A DNA stretch of 64,000 nucleotides from Luteimicrobium subarcticum (GCF_002798015.1 NZ_PGTZ01000008.1:1-64000); one strand, 5' to 3'; shown: positions 53,719-63,116, counted from the stretch's first letter. A program made the numbers and translations. Notes: generated by a model not told the origin, from the letters alone.

Positions 53719-55365
53719 GTGAGCCCCGTCCTCGACGCGACCGTCGTCCGCAGCTGGGTGCGCGCCACGGTCGACGCCCTCGGCGCCGTGCGCGCCGAGC
53801 TCGACGCCGCGAACGTCTTCCCCGTGCCCGACGGCGACACCGGCACCAACCTCCTGCTGACCTTCCGGGACGGCGCGCGCGAGGTCGAGGCGGCCGAGCA
53901 CGCCGAGCACGCCGAGCACGCCGAGCACGCCGAGCACGGTGCGGGTGGGACGGCCGACGCCGCCACGCTCCTGGCGGCGCTCGCGCGGGGGTGCGCGCTC
54001 GGCGCCCGCGGCAACTCGGGCGTCATCCTCGCCGAGTGGGTCAGAGGCCTGGCCGCCGGGCTCACGGACGGCTCCGGGCCCGACGGGGCGGCGCAGGCGC
54101 TGACGCGCGCCGCGGCGGCCGCGCACGCGGGCGTCGCCGAGCCCGTCGAAGGCACCATCCTCACCGCCGCGACCGCGGCCGCACGCCGCGCCCTGCGTGC
54201 CGCGTCCCGCGGACCCGCGACGGTCGAGGTGCCGGTCGTCCTGGCGGCCGCGCTCGCCGGGGCCGTCGACGCCCACGCGCGCAGCGACCACGACCTGCCC
54301 GTCCTCGCGGAGGCAGGGCTCCGCGACGCGGGAGCCCACGGGCTCGTCGTCGTGCTGCGCGAGCTCGCGGTCGCGTCCGGCGCGCCGGACGCCGGCGTCG
54401 TGCACCCGGTCGTGTCGGTGCCGTCGGGGAGCATCGACGCAGCGGGCGGTCGGCCCGGCGCGCCGCCCCGGGCGGGCCGGGCTCCTGCGACGAGCCCGGT
54501 CGGAGCCGTCCGGGCGGACGACGAGAACGTCACGGGAGGCGAGTTCGAGGTCATGCTGAGCCTGGTCACGGGGGACGCGTCCGCCGCACGGGTGCGTCCC
54601 GAGCCCGCGGCGGCACTGAGGGGGGCGCTCGCGGCGGTGGGGGACAGCGTGGCCGTCGTGGGCGCCGCGCCGCTCTGGCGTGGTCACGTGCACACGGGGT
54701 CGCCCGTGGCGGTCCTGGCGGCGGCCGACGGAGTCGCGGGTGCGCTCGTCAGCGACGACGGGCCGCTCGGTGGGCGCGGCAGGCTCTCCGACGTCCAGGT
54801 GCGCCGGCTCGCGGGGACCGTCACCGGGCAGCGCCCGGGCGTTGTCGCCGTGTGCGCGGCTCCCGCCCTGGTGGGCGAGGTCGCCCGCGCGGGAGCCGTC
54901 GTCCTCGTCCCGGACGCCGGGGGACGCGTCGGCGCGGGTGCCGTGCGGCGGGCCTGCGACGAGTGCACACCGGACCCGGTGGTGCTCGCGCCCCGTACGG
55001 CGTGGGCGGGCGAGCCGCCGGCCCACGCGCTGGTCGCGCCGACGGACCTGCACGTCGTGGCGGCGCTCGGCGGGCTCGCGACGAGCGCGCCCGCGACACC
55101 CGGTGAGGTGCGGGACGTCCTGCGGGACGCGGTCGCCGGGATCCGGGTGGCGGCCGTCGCCGGCCCCACGGACCCCGCGCTCGACGACCTGCTGCACGGG
55201 GCGGCGGCCGGCGCTCTCGTGACGCTCCTGCACGGCGAGCGCGTCGACGTGGACGGGACGCGCGAAGCGGTCGCCGAACGGGTGCCCGGTGCGGAGGTCG
55301 TCGTCCTGGCGTCGGGCCGGGACGACGCCGCGCTGCTCGTCGGGGTCGAGGGCGGCGCGGCATGA
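53719..55365 (+). CDS. DhaL/FakA-like (YloV-type) kinase-domain protein
   Basis: 548 residues. DhaL (DAK2) domain at the N-terminus with FPVPDGDTGTN (ADP-Mg aspartates) and GARGNSGVI; middle and C-terminal domains as in YloV/FakA, the kinase that phosphorylates fatty acids bound to FakB (family knowledge). This actinobacterial relative, always next to recG, has not been assigned a substrate by me. Residues 59-73 are five copies of Ala-Glu-His, encoded by a perfect 9-bp tandem repeat, inserted in the DhaL domain. GTG with CAGGAG upstream; four-base overlap with recG. Confidence 0.88.
   Translation: MSPVLDATVVRSWVRATVDALGAVRAELDAANVFPVPDGDTGTNLLLTFRDGAREVEAAEHAEHAEHAEHAEHGAGGTADAATLLAALARGCALGARGNSGVILAEWVRGLAAGLTDGSGPDGAAQALTRAAAAAHAGVAEPVEGTILTAATAAARRALRAASRGPATVEVPVVLAAALAGAVDAHARSDHDLPVLAEAGLRDAGAHGLVVVLRELAVASGAPDAGVVHPVVSVPSGSIDAAGGRPGAPPRAGRAPATSPVGAVRADDENVTGGEFEVMLSLVTGDASAARVRPEPAAALRGALAAVGDSVAVVGAAPLWRGHVHTGSPVAVLAAADGVAGALVSDDGPLGGRGRLSDVQVRRLAGTVTGQRPGVVAVCAAPALVGEVARAGAVVLVPDAGGRVGAGAVRRACDECTPDPVVLAPRTAWAGEPPAHALVAPTDLHVVAALGGLATSAPATPGEVRDVLRDAVAGIRVAAVAGPTDPALDDLLHGAAAGALVTLLHGERVDVDGTREAVAERVPGAEVVVLASGRDDAALLVGVEGGAA
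53893..53937 (+). repeat. Five perfect 9-bp tandem repeats in a coding region
   Basis: GCCGAGCAC five times in a row, in frame, giving (Ala-Glu-His)5 in the DhaL-domain protein. No silent differences between the copies, so the array is recent or kept identical by slippage. Copy-number change would keep the frame. Confidence 0.95.
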
Positions 55366-57626
55366 GCGCGCGACTCGAGGAGCCGCTCACGAAGGCGCTC
55401 GGCGCCCGCACCGCGGGGGCGTTCGCGAAGCTCGGTCTCGAGACGGTCGGCGACCTGCTCGAGCACTACCCGCGCCGGTACGAGGCGCCGGGTCGACTCA
55501 CCGACCTCGCGACCCTCGTCCCGGGGGAGCACGTGACCGTGCTGGCCCGCGTGCAGCAGGCGACCGTGCGGCGGATGCGTTCGCGCGACGGCGCGCTCCT
55601 GGAGGTGCGCGTCACCGACGGGGTGGGCTCGCTCGACCTGACGTTCTTCGCCCGCAAGGCGGGTGTCCTGGGCTTCCACGAGCGTCGGCTCGTGCCGGGC
55701 CGGACGGCGCTGTTCACCGGCACCGTGGGGGAGTACCGCGGGCGGCGCCAGCTCAGCCATCCCGACTACGAGCTGCTGGGTGCCGACGGCGAGGGCGCCG
55801 ACGAGGCCATCGAGGCCGCGAGCCGTCCGATCCCGATCTACCCGGCGGGCGCGTCGGTCGCGACGTGGCAGATCCACCGGGCCGTCCGGACCGTGCTCGA
55901 CACCCTCGCCGAGGACGAGGTCCCGGACCCCGTGCCGCACGACGTCCTCGCGGAGCGCGGGCTCGTCCCCCGGTTCCGCGCCCTGCACGACCTGCACGTG
56001 CCGACGACCGACGCCGAGTGGCGGCGTGGGCGGGTGCGCGTCCGGTTCGAGGAGGCGTTCGTGCTGCAGACGGCGCTGGCGCAGCGTCGGACGCGGGCTG
56101 AGCGGCGAGCCGCCGCCGCGCGGCCCCCTCGCCCCGGCCCGGGCGTCCTCGCGGCGTTCGACGCGTCCCTCCCGTTCACGCTGACGGGCGGGCAGCGCGA
56201 GGTCGGGGCCACGATCGCGGCGGACCTGGCCCGCGATCGCCCGATGCGACGGCTGCTCCAGGGCGAGGTCGGGTCCGGCAAGACCGTCGTCGCGCTGCGC
56301 GCCATGCTCCAGGTGGTCGACGCGGGCGGTCAGGCGGCGCTGCTGGCCCCGACGGAGGTCCTGGCGGCGCAGCACGCCCGGTCGCTCGCGGCGCTGCTCG
56401 GTCCGCTCGCCGAGGGCGGGATGCTCGGGGGCACCGAGCACGCGACCCGCGTCGCGCTGCTCACGGGGTCGCTCGGCGCGGCGGCGCGCAAGGCGGCGCT
56501 GCTCGACGCGGCGAGCGGAGCCGCGGGGATCGTCGTCGGGACGCACGCCCTGCTGGGCGACCAGGTGCAGTTCGCGGACCTCGGGCTCGTCGTCGTCGAC
56601 GAGCAGCACCGGTTCGGTGTCGAGCAGCGCGACGCCCTGCGTGCCAAGGGGTCGTCCGAGCCGCACCTGCTCGTGATGACGGCGACACCGATCCCGCGCA
56701 CGGTCGCGATGACGGTCTTCGGCGACCTCGAGACGTCGGCGCTCACCGAGGTGCCGGCCGGTCGGGCAGCGAGGGTGACGCACGTCGTGCCCGCGAGCAA
56801 CGACGTCTGGGTCCGGCGCACGTGGGCGCGCGTGCGGGAGGAGGTCGACGCGGGGCGACGCGCGTACGTCGTCGCACCGCGGATCCACCCCGACGACCCG
56901 GGCGCCGCCGACGGGCCCGCGGGTCCGACCGCGCCGGCCGGTCGACCCGGCACCGACGAGACGGACGACGTCCTCGACTTCCTCGACGAGCCGACCGAGG
57001 GCGGCGCGCCGCCGCTGCGAGCCGTCCTCGAGGTCGCCGAGGAGCTCCGGGCCGCCCCCGAGCTCGCGGGCGTCGGGATCGGCGTGCTGCACGGCCAGCT
57101 GCCGCCCGCCGACAAGGACCGGGCGATGGCGGCGTTCGCGGACGGTTCCGTCCCGGTCCTCGTCGCGACGACCGTCGTCGAGGTCGGCGTGGACGTGCCG
57201 CAGGCCACCGTGATGGTGGTCCTCGACGCGGAGCGGTTCGGCATCTCACAGCTCCACCAGCTCCGCGGGCGGGTCGGACGCGGCACCGACCCGGGGCTGT
57301 GCCTGCTCGTGTCCGACGCGCCGCCCGGCTCGCCCGGCCGGGCCCGGCTCGACGCGCTCGCGGCGACGACGGACGGCTTCGAGCTCGCGGAGGTCGACCT
57401 GGAGCTGCGCCGGGAGGGCGACGTGCTCGGGGCCGCGCAGTCCGGCCGGTCGAGCTCGCTGCGGTTCCTGCGGGTCGTCCAGGACGCGGCCGTCATCGAG
57501 GACGCGCGGTCCGCGGCGGTGCGCCTCGTGGCGGACGACCCCGAGCTGGTCGGCGCCCCGGCGCTCGCGGCGGCGATCGCGGAGCGCCTGGACGCCGAGC
57601 GCGAGGAGTTCCTCGAGCGTGCCTGA
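55362..57626 (+). CDS. recG: ATP-dependent DNA helicase RecG
   Basis: 754 residues. Wedge/OB domain at the N-terminus, then Walker A GEVGSGKT, DEQH box VVVDEQHRFGV, MTATPIPRT, and the C-terminal QLRGRVGRG motif VI. Remodels stalled forks and Holliday junctions. ATG overlaps the kinase stop. A roughly 30-residue Gly/Pro/Asp-rich insertion sits in the second helicase lobe (about residue 510-545). Confidence 0.96.
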   Translation: MSARLEEPLTKALGARTAGAFAKLGLETVGDLLEHYPRRYEAPGRLTDLATLVPGEHVTVLARVQQATVRRMRSRDGALLEVRVTDGVGSLDLTFFARKAGVLGFHERRLVPGRTALFTGTVGEYRGRRQLSHPDYELLGADGEGADEAIEAASRPIPIYPAGASVATWQIHRAVRTVLDTLAEDEVPDPVPHDVLAERGLVPRFRALHDLHVPTTDAEWRRGRVRVRFEEAFVLQTALAQRRTRAERRAAAARPPRPGPGVLAAFDASLPFTLTGGQREVGATIAADLARDRPMRRLLQGEVGSGKTVVALRAMLQVVDAGGQAALLAPTEVLAAQHARSLAALLGPLAEGGMLGGTEHATRVALLTGSLGAAARKAALLDAASGAAGIVVGTHALLGDQVQFADLGLVVVDEQHRFGVEQRDALRAKGSSEPHLLVMTATPIPRTVAMTVFGDLETSALTEVPAGRAARVTHVVPASNDVWVRRTWARVREEVDAGRRAYVVAPRIHPDDPGAADGPAGPTAPAGRPGTDETDDVLDFLDEPTEGGAPPLRAVLEVAEELRAAPELAGVGIGVLHGQLPPADKDRAMAAFADGSVPVLVATTVVEVGVDVPQATVMVVLDAERFGISQLHQLRGRVGRGTDPGLCLLVSDAPPGSPGRARLDALAATTDGFELAEVDLELRREGDVLGAAQSGRSSSLRFLRVVQDAAVIEDARSAAVRLVADDPELVGAPALAAAIAERLDAEREEFLERA

Positions 57627-57706
57627 CGCCGGCGGCGCACGGCCGACGGCGGCCGGCGGCCGGGCCGCGCACGCGTCCCGTCGCGGGGCTCGCTAGGGTC
57701 GAGCAC

Positions 57707-58273
57707 GTGACGAGGATCGTGGCGGGCACGGCAGGTGGGCTGGCGCTGGAGGTACCCGTGAAGGGCACCCGGCCGACGAGCGACCGGGTGCGGGAGGCGA
57801 TCTTCTCCCGGTTGGAGCACCTCGGCGCGGTCGAGGACGCGCGCGTGCTCGACCTCTACGCAGGGTCGGGCGCGCTCGGTCTCGAGGCGCTGAGCCGCGG
57901 GGCGCGCACGGCGACGCTCGTCGACGCGGCGCGGGGCGCCGTCGAGGCGTGCCGGCGCAACGCGCGCGCGCTCGGGTTCGCCGACGTGCGGGTCGCCCAG
58001 CTCCCGGCGGAGCGGTTCACGCGCGACGCGCCGACGGTGCCCTGGGACCTGGTGCTGATCGACCCGCCCTACGACGTGACGGAGCCTGACCTCGCGCTCG
58101 TGCTGCGCCAGCTCGCGGCGGACGGCGTGCTCGCCGACGACTCGACGGTCGTGGTCGAGCGCTCGTCCCGCGGCCCGGAGCCGACGCTGCCGGACGGCTG
58201 GGTGCTCGACGAGCGCAAGCAGTACGGCGAGACGTCGGTCTACTACGTGTCGCCGGGCGGTACCGCGGCCTGA
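57707..58273 (+). CDS. rsmD: 16S rRNA (guanine966-N2)-methyltransferase
   Basis: 188 residues. VAGTAGGLALEVP and RPTSDRVREAIFSRL at the start, LDLYAGSGALGLEALSRGA (SAM motif I) and LIDPPYD (DPPY catalytic motif IV). GTG 57707 is seven bases after TAGGGT (57694-57699): leaderless. coaD follows, as in many bacteria. Confidence 0.95.
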   Translation: MTRIVAGTAGGLALEVPVKGTRPTSDRVREAIFSRLEHLGAVEDARVLDLYAGSGALGLEALSRGARTATLVDAARGAVEACRRNARALGFADVRVAQLPAERFTRDAPTVPWDLVLIDPPYDVTEPDLALVLRQLAADGVLADDSTVVVERSSRGPEPTLPDGWVLDERKQYGETSVYYVSPGGTAA

Positions 58274-58356
58274 CTGCTGTCCGACCTGACGGCGATCCGG
58301 CGCGACGGCGGTGCGCCTCCCGGGGCCGGACGTCGCGCTGGGCTAGCGTGCGGCGC

Positions 58357-58842
58357 GTGAGCCTCGCCGTCTGTCCCGGTTCCTACGACCCGATCACGCT
58401 CGGGCACCTCGACGTGGTCCGTCGCGCCCGGGGCGTGTTCGACGAGGTGGTCGTCGGGGTCGCGCAGAACGCCGGCAAGTCGGCGCTGCTCGCCGTGGCG
58501 GAGCGGGTCGACCTGGCGCGGGCGGCGGTCGCGGACCTCGACGGGGTCCGGGTGGAGCCGGTGCCGGGGCTGCTCGTGGACTTCTGCCGGAGCGTGGGAG
58601 CCCGCGCGGTGGTCAAGGGTCTGCGCGGCGGTGCGGACTTCGACGGCGAGCTGCCCATGGCGCTCATGAACCGTCATCTCGCGGGGGTGGAGACGTTCTT
58701 CCTGCCGGGTGACCCGGCGCTGGCGCACGTCGCCTCCTCCCTCGTCAAGGACGTCGCGCGGTACGGCGGCGACATCGACGACCTCGTGCCCGAGGGTGTG
58801 GGCGACGCCGTGCGCGCCGCCCTGGCCCGCGGGCGTGCCTGA
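58357..58842 (+). CDS. coaD: Pantetheine-phosphate adenylyltransferase
   Basis: 161 residues. AVCPGSYDPITLGHLDVV contains the TxGH nucleotide-transfer motif. Penultimate step of CoA synthesis. GTG 58357 fits the family start and lies seven bases after TAGCGT (58344-58349); a GTG at 58348 lies inside that -10 box and is rejected. Confidence 0.95.
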   Translation: MSLAVCPGSYDPITLGHLDVVRRARGVFDEVVVGVAQNAGKSALLAVAERVDLARAAVADLDGVRVEPVPGLLVDFCRSVGARAVVKGLRGGADFDGELPMALMNRHLAGVETFFLPGDPALAHVASSLVKDVARYGGDIDDLVPEGVGDAVRAALARGRA

Positions 58843-58881
58843 ACACCGGCCGGACCGGAACGGAACTGCAAGGAGAACCAC

Positions 58882-59394
58882 ATGAGCACCGCACCGGCGC
58901 AGGGCAACGACCCGGTCGCAACACTCACGGCCATCGTCCAGGACCTCGCGGACCTCGCGTCCGCGGCCCGGCCGGTCCCGCTGAGCCATCAGGTCCGGGT
59001 CGACAAGGAACAGCTCGAGGCGCTCGTCGAGGAGCTGCGCGAGGCCGTGCCGCACCAGCTCGCGGAGGCGGACCGTGTCCTCGAGGACGCCGACCGCGTG
59101 CTCGGGGAGGCGCACGAGCAGGCGGAGGACGTCCTCGCGACGGCGCGGGCGCGGGCGATCGAGCTCGTCCAGCGTGAGCACGTCGTCGCGCAGGCGCAGG
59201 CGCGTGCCGGGCAGATCGTCGCGGCCGCCGAGGCGGAGGCGGACGCGATCCGGCAGGAGGCGGACGACTACTGCGACAAGCGTCTCGCGGCGCTGCAGGA
59301 CACGCTGACGTCGGCGAGCGTCCAGGTGGCGGCCGGGCGGCGCCGGCTGGCGGAGCGTGCGGTGCAGCGGTCGGTCGACGCGCCCACGAGCTGA
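58882..59394 (+). CDS. SepIVA-like coiled-coil cell-division protein
   Basis: 170 residues, nearly all predicted coiled coil (EALVEELREAVPHQLAEADRVLEDADRVLGEAHEQAEDVL...), with Ala/Glu heptads. It lies between coaD and DUF177-rpmF-rnc-mutM, the same place as mycobacterial SepIVA (Rv2927c), a DivIVA-like septation factor; similarity in composition supports but does not prove orthology. ATG with AAGGAGA. Likely acts at the septal membrane. Confidence 0.75.
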   Translation: MSTAPAQGNDPVATLTAIVQDLADLASAARPVPLSHQVRVDKEQLEALVEELREAVPHQLAEADRVLEDADRVLGEAHEQAEDVLATARARAIELVQREHVVAQAQARAGQIVAAAEAEADAIRQEADDYCDKRLAALQDTLTSASVQVAAGRRRLAERAVQRSVDAPTS

Positions 59395-59425
59395 GCGGGC
59401 CCGAGCGCGTGACAGCGCGCGCAGG

Positions 59426-59455
59426 TTGAGGGCGCTGCTCGTGATGCCGTAGACT
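59426..59455 (+). promoter_or_regulatory. Promoter of DUF177-rpmF-rnc-mutM
   Basis: TTGAGG (59426-59431), 18-bp spacer, TAGACT (59450-59455). Transcript start expected near 59462, leaving a leader of about 140 bases, unlike the leaderless genes around. Confidence 0.6.
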
Positions 59456-59463
59456 AGACCTTT

Positions 59464-59537
59464 GGTCCTGCCGTTCCGTCTCCCGGTCTTCCGGGTGAGG
59501 GTCGGTGGAGCGGTCGCTCCACCGGGTGGACGGGACC
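59464..59537 (+). ncRNA. Possible structured leader RNA before DUF177-rpmF
   Basis: GGTC (59464-59467) pairs with GACC (59534-59537) and CCGTC (59476-59480) with GACGG (59529-59533); enclosed are hairpins CCCGG-TCTT-CCGGG (59482-59495) and GGTGGAGC-GGTC-GCTCCACC (59504-59523). Together they form a three-way junction at the very 5' end of the transcript. It could be a ribosomal-protein or ligand-sensing leader; no known class recognised. Confidence 0.4.
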
Positions 59538-59604
59538 GAGATCGCCCCCACCTCGCAGCGTGACGTCGTCGCGCGCGTCCGGGGGCAGCCGGAGACGACA
59601 CGAC

Positions 59605-60189
59605 ATGGAGCACCACATCACCACCGACCCGCGGTCGCCGTTCACCCTCGACACCGTCGAGCTGAGCCGTCGTCCCGGGTCGCAGCGTGTCGTGGAGCGC
59701 ACCGCGCCCGCACCGGCCGATCTCGGTACCGACGTCATCGGCGTCCCCGAAGGGACCGACCTGGAGCTGCTGGTGCGGCTCGAGGCGGTCATGGAGGGGG
59801 TCCTCGTCACGGGCGAGGTCCGGGGTCGTGCCGTCGGGGAGTGCGTGCGCTGCCTGGAGGAGGTCGTCGACGACGTCGACGTCACCTTCCAGGAGCTCTA
59901 CGTCTACCCCGAGCGGGCACGGGCCGCGGCCGAGTCGGGAGACGAGGACGAGGAGCTCCGCGAGCTGGACGGCGACCTGGTCGACGTCGAGCCCGTGGTC
60001 CGGGACGCGGTCGTGACTGCACTACCATTTCAACCGCTGTGTCAGCCGGACTGCCCGGGACTGTGCTCCGAGTGCGGAGCGCGTCTGGCGGACGACCCTG
60101 ATCACCATCACGACGTGGTCGACCCTCGCTGGTCGGCACTGCAGAGCATGTTCGACCCGAACGTGCCCGACGAGACGAAAGAGAGCTAG
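59605..60189 (+). CDS. DUF177 (YceD-family) protein
   Basis: 194 residues. [14 protein letters not shown] at the start, [24 protein letters not shown] and the C-terminal [13 protein letters not shown] metal site. YceD proteins are linked to 23S rRNA maturation in other bacteria and always precede rpmF. ATG 59605 taken; a GTG at 59560 in frame would add 15 basic residues. Two bases separate it from rpmF. Confidence 0.88.
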   Translation: MEHHITTDPRSPFTLDTVELSRRPGSQRVVERTAPAPADLGTDVIGVPEGTDLELLVRLEAVMEGVLVTGEVRGRAVGECVRCLEEVVDDVDVTFQELYVYPERARAAAESGDEDEELRELDGDLVDVEPVVRDAVVTALPFQPLCQPDCPGLCSECGARLADDPDHHHDVVDPRWSALQSMFDPNVPDETKES

Positions 60190-60191
60190 CC

Positions 60192-60386
60192 GTGGCTGTT
60201 CCGAAGCGCAAGATGTCGCGCAGCAACACCCGTGCGCGCCGTTCGCAGTGGAAGACCACCGCCGCGAACCTCACGACGTGCCCCCAGTGCAAGGCTGACA
60301 AGCTGTCGCACACCGCCTGCCCCACCTGCGGCAGCTACAAGGGCCGCACGTACGCGGCGGCGCTCCGTACCGAGCACGGCGCCTGA
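60192..60386 (+). CDS. rpmF: 50S ribosomal protein L32
   Basis: 64 residues. [20 protein letters not shown] and a four-Cys zinc ribbon (CPQC, CPTC). GTG start, site GAGAG in the DUF177 end. Zinc (C+) form, as is L28 here. Confidence 0.96.
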   Translation: MAVPKRKMSRSNTRARRSQWKTTAANLTTCPQCKADKLSHTACPTCGSYKGRTYAAALRTEHGA

Positions 60387-60396
60387 GCGGACGCGC

Positions 60397-61122
60397 GTGT
60401 CCGCACAGCAGCCTCGTCCCCGCGGGACGTCCGGCGCCGGTGCGGTGAACGAGCTCATCGAGAAGCTCGGGGTCCAGATGGACCCCGAGCTTCTCGTGCT
60501 GTCCCTGACTCATCGCTCGTTCGCCCACGAGGCCGGCGGCATCCCGACGAACGAGCGCCTCGAGTTCCTCGGTGACTCGGTGCTCGGCTTTGTCGTCACG
60601 GAGAGCCTCTACCGCACGCACCCCGACCTGCCCGAGGGGGAGCTCGCGAAGATGCGGGCGGCCACGGTGTCGCAGCGCGCGCTGGCCGCGGTCGCACGTG
60701 ACCTCGGCCTGGGGGCCCACATCCTGCTCGGCAAGGGCGAGACGCGCACCGGCGGCGCCGACAAGGACTCGATCCTGTCCGACACCGTCGAGGCGATCAT
60801 CGGTGCCGTCTACCTGAGCGCGGGGGACGGCGCGGCGCGCGAGCTCGTGCACCGGCTCGTGGACAGCACGCTCGACCGAGCCGCCGACCTCGGCGCGGGT
60901 CTCGACTGGAAGACGTCCCTCCAGGAGCTGTCGGGCGAGCTGGGCCTGGGTGCGCCGGTGTACCGCTGGGAGGCCGACGGTCCGCCGCACGCCCGCGTGT
61001 TCACCTCGGTCGTGCTCGTCGGCGAGCGCGTCCTCGGGACGGGCAAGGGCACTGCGAAGAAGCATGCGGAGCAGCAGGCCGCCGAGAAGGCGTACGCGCG
61101 GCTCGCGGAGGAGCGTGCCTGA
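60397..61122 (+). CDS. rnc: Ribonuclease III
   Basis: 241 residues. RNase III signature [13 protein letters not shown] near residue 50, second acidic cluster [12 protein letters not shown]; dsRNA-binding domain at the C-terminus ([15 protein letters not shown]..., [16 protein letters not shown]). GTG 60397 chosen just after rpmF; the first 15 residues are a Pro/Arg-rich tail. Overlaps mutM by eight bases. Confidence 0.96.
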   Translation: MSAQQPRPRGTSGAGAVNELIEKLGVQMDPELLVLSLTHRSFAHEAGGIPTNERLEFLGDSVLGFVVTESLYRTHPDLPEGELAKMRAATVSQRALAAVARDLGLGAHILLGKGETRTGGADKDSILSDTVEAIIGAVYLSAGDGAARELVHRLVDSTLDRAADLGAGLDWKTSLQELSGELGLGAPVYRWEADGPPHARVFTSVVLVGERVLGTGKGTAKKHAEQQAAEKAYARLAEERA

Positions 61123-62044
61123 GCTGCCCGAGGTCGAGACCGTCCGGGACGGGCTCGCCCGGCACGTCCTCGGGTCGCGCGTCGTCGCGACCGAGGTGCT
61201 GCGCGACTGGTCGGTCCGGCGGCAGCCCGGTGGGGCGGCCGAGCTCGCGGACCTGCTCACGGGCGCCCGGCTGACCGCTGCGGCACGGCGCGGCAAGTTC
61301 CTCTGGGTCGAGCTCGACGACACCGGCGGGCAGCGCGGCCCGCTGGCGCTCGTCGCCCACCTCGGGATGAGCGGCCAGCTCCTGGTCCGGGACGCGGACG
61401 ACCTCGGCGACCGGTCCCGGCACCTGCGGGTCCGCCTCGTCCTCGACAGCCCCGAGGGGCGCGAGCACGCCCTCGACTTCGTCGACCAGCGCACGTTCGG
61501 GTACCTCGCCGTCGTGCCGCTCGTCCCGACACCTGACGGTGCGCCGGGCGGCCTCGGCAGCACCGCCCCGCTGGTCCCCGAGACCGTGGTGCACGTCGCG
61601 CGCGACCTCCTCGACCCGGCCGTCGACCACGACGTGGTCGTCGAGGCGATGCGTCGCCGCCGCACCGGTCTCAAGCGTGCGCTCCTCGACCAGTCCCTGG
61701 TCTCGGGCGTCGGCAACATCTACGCCGACGAGGCGCTGTGGCGCGCGCAGCTCCACTTCGCGCGGCCGACCGACACCCTGCGACGCGCCGAGGGTGCGCG
61801 TCTGCTCGCCGCGGCCGAGGACGTCGTGCGCGAGGCGCTCGCGCAGGGAGGCACGAGCTTCGACGCGCTCTACGTGAACGTCAACGGCGCCTCGGGGTAC
61901 TTCTCGCGCTCGCTCGCGGTGTACGGGCAGGAGGGTCGGCCGTGCCCCCGCTGCGGCACCGCGGTGCGGCGGGACGCCTTCATGAACCGGTCGTCGTACA
62001 CGTGCCCGCGCTGTCAGCCGCGCCCCCGCAACGGGCGCTGGTGA
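61115..62044 (+). CDS. mutM: Formamidopyrimidine-DNA glycosylase
   Basis: 309 residues. N-terminal [13 protein letters not shown] (catalytic Pro after Met removal), [26 protein letters not shown] (H2TH) and a C-terminal CPRC...CPRC zinc finger with NRSSYTC. Excises 8-oxoG. GTG 61115 overlaps rnc stop by eight bases. A roughly 15-residue Gly/Pro-rich loop lies after residue 130. Confidence 0.96.
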   Translation: MPELPEVETVRDGLARHVLGSRVVATEVLRDWSVRRQPGGAAELADLLTGARLTAAARRGKFLWVELDDTGGQRGPLALVAHLGMSGQLLVRDADDLGDRSRHLRVRLVLDSPEGREHALDFVDQRTFGYLAVVPLVPTPDGAPGGLGSTAPLVPETVVHVARDLLDPAVDHDVVVEAMRRRRTGLKRALLDQSLVSGVGNIYADEALWRAQLHFARPTDTLRRAEGARLLAAAEDVVREALAQGGTSFDALYVNVNGASGYFSRSLAVYGQEGRPCPRCGTAVRRDAFMNRSSYTCPRCQPRPRNGRW

Positions 62045-62061
62045 GCGCGGGCGCTCGTCCG

Positions 62062-63012
62062 TCAGCGGTCGACGACGTTGCGCAGCGCCTCGCCGGTGCG
62101 CAGGGCCTCGACGTTGGCGACGACGAGCTCGTCGGCGTGCTGGGGGCGCCCGCCCGCGACGTGCGGCGTGAGGATCACGTTCGGGGTGTCCCACCAGGGT
62201 GAGTCGGCGGGCAGCGGCTCGGTGGCGACGACGTCGAGCGCGGCGCCCGCGATGCGTCCGTCGCGCAGCGCGGCCTGGAGCGCCGGCTCGTCGACCGTCG
62301 CGCCCCGGCCCACGTTGACGAACCAGGCGTGCCGGGGCAGCTGCGCGAGGACGTCCGCGTCCAGGGCGCCGCGCGTCGACTCGAGCGCGGGCAGCACGGA
62401 CAGGAGGACGTCGGCCGTGGGGAGCACGTCGGCGAGGTCGGCGTCGGACACCACGGGGAACCCGGCCCGCTCGCCCGCGGCGCTCGCGACGCCGGTGACG
62501 CGGGCGCCGAGCGCGGCGAGCAGCGGCGCGAGCCGCTGGGCGATCGACCCGAAGCCCCAGACGACCACGTGCGCCCCGTCGAGCGTCGAGAACCGCTCGC
62601 CGGCGGGCCGTGTCTGCTCGCGCTGCAGCTCTCCGGCCCACCGGCGCTCGCGCTGGGCGTCGGCGCACACGTCGAGGCGGCGCGCGGCCGCGAGGACCAG
62701 GGCGAGCGCGTGCTCGGCGACCGGTCCGTCGTGCAGGCCGCGGCCTGACGCGATGGTGACGTCCGGGGCGAAATCGGTGCGGAGCAGACGGTCCGGGCCC
62801 GCCATGAGGCCCTGGACGAGCCGGAGCGCGGGCAGGGCTGCGGGTGCGGCGGCGAGCAGGTCGTGCGAGAGGTCCCACGCGACGAGCACCTCGGCGTCCT
62901 CGGAACCGGCCGGGAACGGCCCCTTGCGCGGGTAGGCCACGAGGTCGTCGTGGGGCAGCGCGGTCGCGAGGGCGTCGAGGAGCGGGACGGTGTCGGGCAC
63001 GAGGATCTTCAC
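62062..63012 (-). CDS. D-isomer-specific 2-hydroxyacid dehydrogenase
   Basis: 316 residues. Rossmann VWGFGSIAQRLAPLLAALGARVTGV, Arg in NVGRGATVDEPAL, Glu in VATEPLP and His in LTPHVAGG form the D-2-hydroxyacid dehydrogenase active site. Substrate unknown (glyoxylate/hydroxypyruvate reductase-like). GTG 63012 with TACGGT (plus 63019-63024) six bases before: leaderless. Diverges from the second ilvD. Confidence 0.9.
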   Translation of the reverse strand: MKILVPDTVPLLDALATALPHDDLVAYPRKGPFPAGSEDAEVLVAWDLSHDLLAAAPAALPALRLVQGLMAGPDRLLRTDFAPDVTIASGRGLHDGPVAEHALALVLAAARRLDVCADAQRERRWAGELQREQTRPAGERFSTLDGAHVVVWGFGSIAQRLAPLLAALGARVTGVASAAGERAGFPVVSDADLADVLPTADVLLSVLPALESTRGALDADVLAQLPRHAWFVNVGRGATVDEPALQAALRDGRIAGAALDVVATEPLPADSPWWDTPNVILTPHVAGGRPQHADELVVANVEALRTGEALRNVVDR

Positions 63013-63089
63013 CCGTCGACCGTACGCCGTGGACGCCGTGCCACCCGCCGGTGACGTCGCTCCGACGGTCGGCAGGCGGACGTCCACGA

Positions 63090-63116
63090 CTCATCAGGCG
63101 AGATGAGGCGTACGCT
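63090..63116 (+). promoter_or_regulatory. Inverted repeat and -10 before the second ilvD
   Basis: CTCATC (63090-63095)-AGGCGA-GATGAG (63102-63107) is a perfect inverted repeat next to -10 TACGCT (63111-63116); it would cover the -35 and spacer. The mRNA leader is about 55 bases. The half-sites resemble CTCA/TGAG of the NdgR-like site but are set further apart, so a different protein may bind. No leader peptide with BCAA codons found. Confidence 0.5.

Noticed and set aside
53893-53937. CRISPR-like direct repeats
   Set aside because: Units are 9 bp without spacers and in frame in a coding region: a tandem minisatellite, not CRISPR.
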